Of a stretch of 14,940 nucleotides of DNA, positions 1 through 6,947 are shown piece after piece. Source of the stretch: an uncultured Gemmatimonadota bacterium (GTDB lineage Bacteria > Gemmatimonadota > Gemmatimonadetes > Gemmatimonadales > Gemmatimonadaceae); assembly GCA_946479015.1 (NCBI GenBank), contig CAMLEQ010000040.1:1-14940 (forward strand), given 5' to 3'. The notes below the pieces were generated by a model. It was not told the DNA's origin. It saw only the letters and a list, made by a program, of their open reading frames with translations, and did not search any database. How positions within the stretch are numbered: the stretch's first letter is position 1; every line of letters starts with the position of its first letter. Made by a program: the position numbers and the translations under genes.

Positions 1-118
1 AGGCTCGGCCATAGGTGAGCTCTCTCTACATCCCGCCCTACACGCGCTCTACCTCGCCCCTCTCTCCGTCAGTTCCCCACACGCCACACGCGTTGTTCGG
101 TGGTCCAGCCACTATGTC

Positions 119-2284
119 CTACGCCCCCCCATTGACTCCGAGGTTCTTGACCAAGAACGCAATCTCATCCGCCGCCAGATCGATCATCTTCGACGTCGGC
201 TTCCCCGCGCCGTGGCCGGCTTTCGTCTCCACCCGGATCAGCACCGGCGCCGGCCCGGCCTGCGCGGCCTGGAGCGCCGCGGCGAACTTGAACGAGTGCC
301 CCGGCACCACACGGTCGTCGTGGTCCGACGTCTCGACCATCGTCGCCGGATAGCGCGTACCCGGGTGGATGTTGTGCAGCGGCGAGTAGCGCAGCAGGTA
401 CTGGAACTGCGTCGAATCGTCGGACGAGCCGTACTCCGCCGTCCACGCCCAGCCGATGGTGAACTTCTGGAAGCGCAGCATGTCCATCACCCCCACCGCG
501 GGGATCGCCGCGGCGAACAGCTCCGGCCGCTGCGTCGTCACCGCGCCCACCAGCAGGCCGCCGTTCGAGCCCCCCTGGATCGCGAGCTTCGCCGGCGACG
601 TGTACCGCTTCTCGATCAGGTACTCGGCGGCGCCGATGAAATCGTCGAACACGTTCTGCTTCCGCTCGAACATCCCCGCCTCGTGCCACGCCTTCCCGTA
701 CTCGCCGCCGCCGCGCAGCGTCACCACCACGTAGATCCCCCCTCGCTCCAGCCACACGAGCCGGCTCGCCGAGAAGCTCGGCGTCACCGGAATGTCGAAT
801 CCGCCGTAGCCGTACATCAGCACGGGGTTCGTCCCGTCCAGCCGCACCCCCTTCTTCGCCGTGATGAACATCGGCACGCGCGTGCCGTCCTTGCTCGTGA
901 AGAACGCCTGCGTCGTCTCGTACTGGCTCGCGTCGAAGTCCAGCCGCGCCGCCCGGAACGGCGTCGTGGCGCGCGCCTTCACGTCGTACCGGTACACGGC
1001 ACGCGGCTGCAGGAACGACACGAAGTCGTAGAACATCTCCGGTTCGTCCGGCTTGCCGCTCACCCGCTCCACCGTGCCCAACCCCGGCAGGTCGAGCCGG
1101 CCCACCGGCTGCCCGGTGAGGGCGAAGAAGCGCACCTGCGAGCTCGCGTCGTGCAGGTAGTTCGCCACGAACTGCCCGCCGATCAGCGACACGCTCCGCA
1201 GCACGTCGCGATCCTCCGGGATCACCGTGCGCCAGTCGCGCCGGCGCGGCTGGTTGATGTCGATCGCGATCACCCGGCCGCGTGGCGCGGCGAGATCGGT
1301 GTGGATGAAGAACACCGGTCCCCAGTTGTCGATGAACGTGTACGACGCGTCGAACGCATCGAGCAGCGTCACGATGGGGTTCCCGACCTTCGGCTTGCCG
1401 GGGTTGTCCAGGTCGATGAAGTAGAGCTGGTTGCGCGTGTCCGTCCCCTTCGAGAGGGAGAGGAGCGCGTAGCGGCCATCGTCGCTCACCTGCGCCGACA
1501 CCAGCCAGTCGGGCTGGTCGGGGCGGTCCCAGATCAGCTCGTCCTCCGACTGCGGGCGCCCAACGCGATGGTAGTACAGCTTCTGGTTCTTGTTCACGTC
1601 GAGCATCGCGTTCCCCGACGTCGGCGCCGCGTAGCGCGAGTAGAAGAAGCCGCGCCCGTCCTTCGTCCACGCGATGTCGGAGAACTTCACCCACCGCAGC
1701 ACGTCGGGGAGATCCTTCCCGCTCCGGATGTCGCGGACGTGGATCTCCTGCCAGTCGGAGCCGCTCGACGAGAGCGCGTACGCGAGATAGCGCCCGTTCT
1801 CCGACACATCCCACGCGGAGAGCGCCACCGTGCCGTCCGGCGACAACGTGTTGGGATCCAGAATCGCGACGGGCTTCTCGCCCAGCTTCCGCTGCGCGTA
1901 GAGCACGGCCTGGTTCTGCAGGCCGCTGTTCTCCGCGAACACGTACAGACCGCCGCGCTTCACCGGGACCCCGTACTTGGGGTAGTTCCAGAGCGTCGTG
2001 AGGCGCGACCGGATCGCGTCGCGCTCGGGGATCGAGGCGAGATAGCTGGAGGTGAGCGCGTTCTCCTCCTCCACCCAACGCTTCGTCTCGGGCGCGTCGG
2101 TGTCCTCGAGCCAGCGGTACGGATCGGACACCTTCACGCCGTGATAGTCATCCACCTGCTCCACGCGGCGGGCATCGGGATATTCGATGGGCGCGCTGGA
2201 GGGGGCTGATTGGGCGGCGACGCTTCCGGCCACGCCGGCCGCGGCGAGCAGCGCGAGCGCTCCGGACGAGCAACAGCGGCTCAT
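119..2284 (-). CDS. Secreted prolyl oligopeptidase family serine peptidase (S9A)
   Basis: A 721-residue protein, the usual length for an S9A prolyl oligopeptidase with a signal peptide. Residues 1-25 form a signal sequence (hydrophobic stretch LALLAAAGVAG, then SVAAQ), so it probably acts in the periplasm or outside the cell, cleaving short proline-containing peptides. The N-terminal family signature DPYRWLED follows, then a beta-propeller region to about residue 430. The C-terminal alpha/beta hydrolase domain holds the catalytic triad: Ser in GGSNGG (about S573), Asp in DHDDRV (654-658) and His in AGHG (about H691). The start lies 3 nt after the stop of the upstream VanZ-like gene on the same strand, so the two are probably cotranscribed. 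No clear Shine-Dalgarno sequence precedes the ATG, which suggests translational coupling. The family call is firm. A role in the EPS system is not shown and may be incidental. Confidence 0.95.
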   Translation of the reverse strand: MSRCCSSGALALLAAAGVAGSVAAQSAPSSAPIEYPDARRVEQVDDYHGVKVSDPYRWLEDTDAPETKRWVEEENALTSSYLASIPERDAIRSRLTTLWNYPKYGVPVKRGGLYVFAENSGLQNQAVLYAQRKLGEKPVAILDPNTLSPDGTVALSAWDVSENGRYLAYALSSSGSDWQEIHVRDIRSGKDLPDVLRWVKFSDIAWTKDGRGFFYSRYAAPTSGNAMLDVNKNQKLYYHRVGRPQSEDELIWDRPDQPDWLVSAQVSDDGRYALLSLSKGTDTRNQLYFIDLDNPGKPKVGNPIVTLLDAFDASYTFIDNWGPVFFIHTDLAAPRGRVIAIDINQPRRRDWRTVIPEDRDVLRSVSLIGGQFVANYLHDASSQVRFFALTGQPVGRLDLPGLGTVERVSGKPDEPEMFYDFVSFLQPRAVYRYDVKARATTPFRAARLDFDASQYETTQAFFTSKDGTRVPMFITAKKGVRLDGTNPVLMYGYGGFDIPVTPSFSASRLVWLERGGIYVVVTLRGGGEYGKAWHEAGMFERKQNVFDDFIGAAEYLIEKRYTSPAKLAIQGGSNGGLLVGAVTTQRPELFAAAIPAVGVMDMLRFQKFTIGWAWTAEYGSSDDSTQFQYLLRYSPLHNIHPGTRYPATMVETSDHDDRVVPGHSFKFAAALQAAQAGPAPVLIRVETKAGHGAGKPTSKMIDLAADEIAFLVKNLGVNGGA

Positions 2285-2287
2285 GAG

Positions 2288-3628
2288 TCACGGGGTTGGG
2301 GATGACAGGGGTGCCGTACGAGACGGCCCCGGCAAATCTAGCGCGACCCCATCGGGTGGCGTGAGAGCCGCCGCGCGACGCAGGCGAGCCCACAGGAGCA
2401 CGCCGGCCAACGCGCCCGCCAACGCGCCCCCCCACTCCCACCACGCCGCCGCGCGCTCGCCGGCGAGCGGCCCCGCCGCCGCCAGCGCGAGCGCCGCCGC
2501 CGCCACCATCGCGCCCCCCGTCTCCCGGCGCTCCCGCGCGACACGCGCGCCCCAGTACCCGAGCGGGAGGAACAGTCCCGCGAGCCAGAGGGCGCTGAGC
2601 CACGGCGTCTCGGGACCGAATGCGTAGTCGAACGGCAGAAAGAAGCTCCACCCGAGCCCCGGGGTGAGTGGGACGCGCCACTCCCGTCTCACGCCGCCCC
2701 TCTCCGCCTCGGCCACGAGCGAGCGATCCACCACGCCCCCACGCACGGTCATCGCGCCGCCGTCTCCCCATCCCATCCCCCCGCGCCCGGCGGAGAACGC
2801 GCCGCGAAGGCGGATCGCCGGATTCCGCACCAGCGACCTCGCCGCGTTCGTGCGAATGGAGAACACCAGATCGGCCCCCTTCTGCCCGAGCAGGAAGATC
2901 TCCGTGCGCTGCCAGTCGAACACGCTCACGATGGGCGCGATCCGCTCCGTGCGCCCGCCGGGGATCACTTCCGCCGTCACCAGCGCGGAGTCGGAGAGCA
3001 GCAGCGACCGGAACGCGCCGCTGTTCCCCATCGCCCCCCGCGGGAAGGGGAAGCTCCCGACGGACGAGCGCACGAGCGTTCCCGGGAAGCGGTCCATGTA
3101 GAGCAGCTCAGGCTTCCACTGCCCCCAGTAGATGGTGTGCGGCAGCGACGTGCGCTCTCCCCACGATGTGGCGGCGAGCGCGATCGCCACCCCCGCCAGC
3201 CACCACCATGCGACGCGACGCGCCTCCGGCACCGCTGGGAAGACCAGCGCGCGCCACCGCTCGGCGAGCACGATCCCCACCGCACCACCTGCCGAGTTCG
3301 TGAGGAGGTCGCCGAGGCTCGCGTCGCGCCCCACGATCACGTGCCACTGCAGGAGCTCGATCGCCAGGCTCGTCCCCGCCGCGATCGCGAACGCCCGCCA
3401 TCTCGGTACCCCGGCCAGGCGCAGGCCGAAGGCGAACGGGATGAACAGCAGCACATTCAGGATGATATCTTGGACTCCGAGCCCGCCGCAGATCACGCAC
3501 AAGCTCGCCGGGCTCGGTGGGCCCCCCGGTTCGGGGGTGAGCGTCATCGCCGCGATGAACAGGAGTCCGGCGACGGCAATGGCATGCCCTGTCCTTCGTT
3601 GTTGTGTCAATGCAACATTCCGTGGCAT
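2288..3628 (-). CDS. VanZ-family membrane protein with LamG-like extracytoplasmic insert
   Basis: A 446-residue membrane protein starting at the ATG at 3628 (MPRNVALTQQ); a GAGGA 12 nt upstream is the only ribosome-site candidate. Residues 15-30 form the first membrane segment. The VanZ core follows: QDIILNVLLFIPFAFGL (53-69), IELLQ (90-94) and the polar motif RDASLGDLLTNSAGG (101-115), then a further helix near 138-154. Residues about 160-340 look extracytoplasmic and beta-rich; the stretch around IVSVFDW and LLGQKGADLVFSIRT (233-260) resembles a LamG/concanavalin-like fold. At least two hydrophobic segments follow (about 343-362 and 373-412). VanZ relatives occur in cell-envelope and exosortase-linked loci, but their biochemical function is poorly defined. 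It is divergent from the EPS operon across a 172-bp region and sits just upstream of the peptidase gene. The VanZ call is firm. The LamG-like call is my reading of the pattern. Confidence 0.87.
   Translation of the reverse strand: MPRNVALTQQRRTGHAIAVAGLLFIAAMTLTPEPGGPPSPASLCVICGGLGVQDIILNVLLFIPFAFGLRLAGVPRWRAFAIAAGTSLAIELLQWHVIVGRDASLGDLLTNSAGGAVGIVLAERWRALVFPAVPEARRVAWWWLAGVAIALAATSWGERTSLPHTIYWGQWKPELLYMDRFPGTLVRSSVGSFPFPRGAMGNSGAFRSLLLSDSALVTAEVIPGGRTERIAPIVSVFDWQRTEIFLLGQKGADLVFSIRTNAARSLVRNPAIRLRGAFSAGRGGMGWGDGGAMTVRGGVVDRSLVAEAERGGVRREWRVPLTPGLGWSFFLPFDYAFGPETPWLSALWLAGLFLPLGYWGARVARERRETGGAMVAAAALALAAAGPLAGERAAAWWEWGGALAGALAGVLLWARLRRAAALTPPDGVALDLPGPSRTAPLSSPTP
3600..3617. promoter_or_regulatory. 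Possible activator-binding dyad upstream of the sigma-54 promoter
   Basis: An 18-bp imperfect dyad, TGTTG-N8-CAACA, lies about 120 bp upstream of the -24/-12 motif at 3729 and inside the first codons of the divergent VanZ gene. A dyad of the same overall length and similar ends (TGTGG-N8-CCACA) lies upstream of the other sigma-54 promoter at 10535-10552. Distance and symmetry would suit an enhancer-binding protein. Five-base arms arise by chance fairly easily, so this is tentative. Confidence 0.2.
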
Positions 3629-3728
3629 CTGTTGGAATCGTCCTCGCGGCGCCAGCCCCGGCCGCCCCGCCGACGGCGGTTGGAGCGGCGCAGGCAATCT
3701 ACGTGCGCGCTCCGGTGGGCGTGGCGTC

Positions 3729-3744
3729 TGGCACCGTAACTGCA
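3729..3744 (+). promoter_or_regulatory. Sigma-54 (-24/-12) promoter for the deacetylase-FemAB operon
   Basis: The sequence TGGCACCGTAACTGCA matches the sigma-54 consensus TGGCACG-N4-TTGCW. It has the full TGGCAC -24 block, TGC plus A at -12, and the required 10-nt spacing between the GG and GC dinucleotides. The expected transcription start is near 3755. That leaves a leader of about 46 nt to the ATG at 3801 and only about 7 nt to the alternative ATG at 3762, which favours the later start. A sigma-54 promoter implies dependence on an AAA+ activator; exosortase-A loci often carry one (the PrsR family), but none is in this window. Confidence 0.66.
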
Positions 3745-3787
3745 AGTGCGCTCGGCCGACCATGACCGGCAACACAGAAGAGCCGAC

Positions 3788-3791
3788 GGAG
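3788..3791 (+). promoter_or_regulatory. Ribosome binding site choosing the deacetylase start
   Basis: GGAG lies 9 nt before the ATG at 3801. The upstream in-frame ATG at 3762 has no purine-rich site in front of it and would fall almost at the predicted transcript end, so the start at 3801 is preferred. Confidence 0.55.
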
Positions 3792-3800
3792 CGCCAATCG

Positions 3801-4697
3801 ATGACCGTGCCACTGCGCTCGTCGCTGGAACACGTTTTTTCCGTCGACGTGGAAGAGTACTTCCAGGTCGGCGCCTTCGAGCACGTCGTGTCGCGGCAGC
3901 AATGGGATTCGTACCCCAGCCGCCTCGATCTCGGCATGGACCTGCTGCTCGAGATGCTCGCCCGCCACGGCGCCACCGGCACGTTCTTCACCCTCGGCTG
4001 GATCGCCGACCGCCATCCGCTGCTCGTGCGGCGCATCCACGAGGCCGGGCACGAGGTGGCCTCGCACGGCTACTGGCACCGTCGCGTGGACACCCTCACG
4101 CCGCGCGAGTTCCGCGATGACGTGCGGGCATCCAAGGCCGTGCTGGAGGACGCGTGCGGCGCTTCCGTGCTCGGCTTCCGTGCCCCCAACTTCTCCATCA
4201 AGCCCGGCTGCGAATGGGCGTTCGACGTGCTGCTCGAGGAAGGGTACCGCTACGACTCGAGCCTCTTCCCGATTCGCCGGCCGGGGTACGGCTACCCCGC
4301 CGCGCCCCCGGTGCCACACCTGATTCACCGCCCGCCGGGGACGTTGTGCGAGCTCCCGATGGCCACCACGATGCTGCGCGGCATGCGCATCCCCGCCGCC
4401 GGGGGTGCCTATCTGCGCCACTTTCCCTTCGGGGTCATCCGCCGCGCGTTCCGCGAGCACAGCGAGACCGGCATTCCCGCGACTTTCTACATCCATCCGT
4501 GGGAGCTCGATCCGGAGCAGCCGCGTCTCCCCGTGCCGTGGCACGCCCGCGCCAGGCACTACGGCGGCCTCGCGCGCACGGTGCCGCGCCTCGAGCGCTT
4601 GCTCGGCGAGTTCCGGTTCACCTCCGCCGCGCGGTCGCTCAAGCTGCGCCCTCCGGTGCGCCCGCTGGGCGCCCGAGTGTCGAACGCCGCCGACTGA
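3801..4697 (+). CDS. XrtA/PEP-CTERM-type polysaccharide deacetylase (NodB domain plus DUF3473-like tail)
   Basis: A 298-residue cytosolic-looking protein of the polysaccharide deacetylase type found in exosortase-A EPS loci. The NodB core begins immediately with FSVDVEEYFQV (13-23), which supplies the catalytic/metal aspartates. It continues with ATGTFFTLGW (58-67), the metal-binding SHGYWH (H89, H93) and GFRAPNFS (125-132). The C-terminal portion (about 185-275: ELPMATT, GGAYLRHFP, FYIHPWELDP) matches the DUF3473 region that distinguishes this subfamily from ordinary NodB proteins. The family is expected to remove N- or O-acetyl groups from the EPS or its precursor. It is the first gene of its operon, behind a sigma-54 type promoter, and only one base separates its stop from the FemAB-like start. 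An in-frame ATG at 3762 would add 13 residues but is less likely. Confidence 0.93.
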   Translation: MTVPLRSSLEHVFSVDVEEYFQVGAFEHVVSRQQWDSYPSRLDLGMDLLLEMLARHGATGTFFTLGWIADRHPLLVRRIHEAGHEVASHGYWHRRVDTLTPREFRDDVRASKAVLEDACGASVLGFRAPNFSIKPGCEWAFDVLLEEGYRYDSSLFPIRRPGYGYPAAPPVPHLIHRPPGTLCELPMATTMLRGMRIPAAGGAYLRHFPFGVIRRAFREHSETGIPATFYIHPWELDPEQPRLPVPWHARARHYGGLARTVPRLERLLGEFRFTSAARSLKLRPPVRPLGARVSNAAD

Positions 4698-4698
4698 C

Positions 4699-5718
4699 AT
4701 GCGCGTAGGCACGTTCGCCGGCGCGGCGGGCGAGTGGGATGCGCTCGCGCGCTCGTCCCCGGGATTCACGCACTTCCACCTGCACGGCTGGAAGGGCGTC
4801 ATGGAGCGCGTGTTCGGCCACGAGTGCATCTACCTCGAGGCGCGCGATGACGCCGGCCGGCTCGCCGGCGTGCTCCCTCTCGTGCGCGTGAAGAGCGTGA
4901 TGTTCGGGCACTACCTGGTGTCCATGCCGTTCCTCAACTACGGCGGTCCGCTCGGCAGCGATGCGGCCGTGCGCGCGCTCGCCGACCGCGCTGGCGCGCT
5001 CGCCGCCGCGGACGGCGTGCGGCTGCTCGAGCTGCGGAGCCGCATCCCGCTCCCGCTCGATCTCCCGGTGTCGCACCGGAAGATCACCGTCGTGCTCGAT
5101 CTCCCGAACGATCCTGGCGTGCTCTGGAAGCGGCTCGACGCGAAGGTGCGCAGTCAGGTGCGTCGTCCGCAGAAGGAGGGGATCACCGTGCGCTTCGGCG
5201 CCGATCAGGTGGCGCCCTTCTTCGAGGTGTTCGCCCGCCACATGCGCGATCTCGGCACGCCCACGCAGCCGCTCCGTCTCTTCGAGACGATCGCCGAGGC
5301 GTTCCCGGAGGACGCGTGGTTCGGCTGCGCGTACCTCGGCGACCGCGCCGTCGCGTGCGGCTGCGCGTTCCGCTGGGGGAACGAGCTGGAGATGACCTGG
5401 GCGTCGTCGCTCGTGGAGGTGAAGCGGCTCGCGCCGAACATGCTGCTCTACTGGAGCTTCATGGAGCGCGCGATCGGCGAAGGGATCGAGCTGTTCAACT
5501 TCGGCCGCTGCTCTCCCGGCGCGGGAACCCACCGGTTCAAGCTGCAGTGGGGCTCGCGCGACGAGCCGCTCTGGTGGTACGCGCGCGCGAGAGAGGAGGG
5601 GACCACCACGCCCTCCCCCGACGATTCCGCGTACGCCTGGGGGCCGCGGCTCTGGAAGCGCCTTCCCACGCCGGTGGCGACGGCGCTCGGACCGCGCATC
5701 GTGAGATACATTCCATGA
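4699..5718 (+). CDS. FemAB-like protein of the XrtA/PEP-CTERM-associated type
   Basis: A 339-residue protein with two GNAT-like halves. Features recalling the exosortase-associated FemAB family are FGHECIYLEA (39-48), GVLPLVRVKS (57-66), FGHYLVSMPFLNYGG (69-83), the basic stretch KVRSQVRRPQKEG (149-161) before the second half, and ELFNFGRCSPGAGTHRFKLQWG (264-285). FemAB relatives transfer aminoacyl groups from aminoacyl-tRNA. For the exosortase-linked branch the substrate is unknown, and a role in decorating the polysaccharide or a lipid-linked precursor is inferred. The ATG is one base after the deacetylase stop, and the last four bases overlap the aminotransferase start (ATGA at 5715-5718), so these genes are translationally coupled. 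Together with the preceding deacetylase it forms a signature pair of exosortase-A EPS loci, although no exosortase is visible here. Confidence 0.91.
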   Translation: MRVGTFAGAAGEWDALARSSPGFTHFHLHGWKGVMERVFGHECIYLEARDDAGRLAGVLPLVRVKSVMFGHYLVSMPFLNYGGPLGSDAAVRALADRAGALAAADGVRLLELRSRIPLPLDLPVSHRKITVVLDLPNDPGVLWKRLDAKVRSQVRRPQKEGITVRFGADQVAPFFEVFARHMRDLGTPTQPLRLFETIAEAFPEDAWFGCAYLGDRAVACGCAFRWGNELEMTWASSLVEVKRLAPNMLLYWSFMERAIGEGIELFNFGRCSPGAGTHRFKLQWGSRDEPLWWYARAREEGTTTPSPDDSAYAWGPRLWKRLPTPVATALGPRIVRYIP

Positions 5719-6947
5719 TGCTCGGTCGACGGCAGCTTCCCGTCGCATCTCCCGTCAGCTTCCCGTCGCTGGCGGGAGCGGTGTGGCCGGCGCTCGCGCT
5801 GCGCGCCGCGCCCCTCGCCGCGCTCGCCGCCGAGCTCCGCGGGCACTTCCAGGCGCGCCAGTTGGCGCTCACGGACAGCGGCACCTCCGCGCTCGTGCTC
5901 GCGCTGCGCCTCGCCTGCGGACGTGGGGGCACCGTGGCCTTCCCCGGCTACGCCTGCGTGGATCTCGCCGCCGCCGCACGCTACGCCGACGTGCGGGTGC
6001 GGCTCTACGACCTGGATCCGGAGACGCTCTCCCCCGACCTCGCATCGCTCGAGGGTGCGCTGCGGCGCGGGGTGGACGCGGTGGTGGTGGCGCCGCTCTA
6101 CGGCTTCCCGCAGGACATGCCGGCGGTGGCCGAGCTGGCGAGCCGCTACTGCGTGACCGTCATCGAGGATGCGGCGCAGGGCGCGGGTGCCACGCTGCAC
6201 GGCCGGCCGGTGGGTTCGTTCGGCATGCTCACGGTGCTCAGCTTCGGGCGGGGGAAAGGGCTGAGCGGGGGGCGCGGTGGCGCGCTGCTGTCGCGCGACG
6301 CGCGCTTCGATGACCGGGTGGCGCATCTGGGTCGCGAGATCGGCCGCCCTCGTCCCGGGTGGCGGGAGCTCGCCACGGTGGGGGCGCAGTGGGCGCTCGG
6401 CCGCCCGGCGCTCTACGGCATCCCGTCCGCCATCCCGGGGCTGCGCCTCGGAGAGATGGTCTACCACCCCGCGCACGAGCCACGCTCCCTCACGGCGGCG
6501 TCGGCGGCGCTCGTGACGCGCGCGCTCGCCCGCGCGCCGCGAGAGCTGTCGGTGCGCCGGCGCACCGCCGCGGCGCTCGCGATGGCCGCGGAGGAGGGGG
6601 CCGACGTGCGCGCACCTCGCCCCATCGAAGGGGCCGTCGCCGGCTATCTCCGCTTCCCCGTGGTGGACAGCGGCGGACGGTCGGAGCGCCACGATCTCGG
6701 CATCCTGCGCGGCTATCCGCGCACGCTCCACGAGCAGGACGAGCTGCGTCCCGTGCTCCTGCCGGGGGAGCCCGAGACCCCCGGGGCGGTGGAGCTACGC
6801 CGCGGCCTCTTCACGCTCCCCACCCACTCGATGCTGTCTCGCGACGACATCGAGCGCCTCGGCGAATGGTTGCGTGTTCCCATCAAGATGCTCATCCCCG
6901 GCGCGCGCCCCAGGCGCGGCGCGGAGGACACGTGCCCGAGCATGTGA
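5715..6947 (+). CDS. DegT/DnrJ/EryC1/StrS-family PLP-dependent sugar aminotransferase
   Basis: A 410-residue aminotransferase-like protein, close to the usual family length. Fold type I signatures appear in order: the phosphate-binding TDSGTSALVLAL (53-64), TVAFPGYACVDL (73-84), VVVAPLYGFPQDM (123-135), the cofactor ring-contacting IEDAAQGAGA (150-159), and a lysine in SFGRGKGLSGGRGG (K181) as the Schiff-base candidate. Such enzymes aminate nucleotide-linked keto-sugars, so an amino sugar in the EPS is inferred. The lysine segment is more glycine-rich than the common SFHPTKN form, so a divergent substrate is possible. The start is the first of two ATGs, with a 4-nt ATGA overlap with the FemAB-like gene. 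The end overlaps the next gene by 16 nt. The C-terminal 60 residues are less conserved in appearance and end in a basic tail. Confidence 0.88.
   Translation: MMLGRRQLPVASPVSFPSLAGAVWPALALRAAPLAALAAELRGHFQARQLALTDSGTSALVLALRLACGRGGTVAFPGYACVDLAAAARYADVRVRLYDLDPETLSPDLASLEGALRRGVDAVVVAPLYGFPQDMPAVAELASRYCVTVIEDAAQGAGATLHGRPVGSFGMLTVLSFGRGKGLSGGRGGALLSRDARFDDRVAHLGREIGRPRPGWRELATVGAQWALGRPALYGIPSAIPGLRLGEMVYHPAHEPRSLTAASAALVTRALARAPRELSVRRRTAAALAMAAEEGADVRAPRPIEGAVAGYLRFPVVDSGGRSERHDLGILRGYPRTLHEQDELRPVLLPGEPETPGAVELRRGLFTLPTHSMLSRDDIERLGEWLRVPIKMLIPGARPRRGAEDTCPSM

Noticed and set aside
1..118. A gene or terminator downstream of the peptidase
   Set aside because: The only open frame continues antisense into the peptidase, and no stable hairpin with a T-run is visible on the minus strand.
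212..2209. A 665-codon plus-strand open frame opposite the peptidase gene
   Set aside because: His/Arg/Val-rich low-complexity translation without domains. The minus-strand frame has the full S9A catalytic triad and signal peptide.
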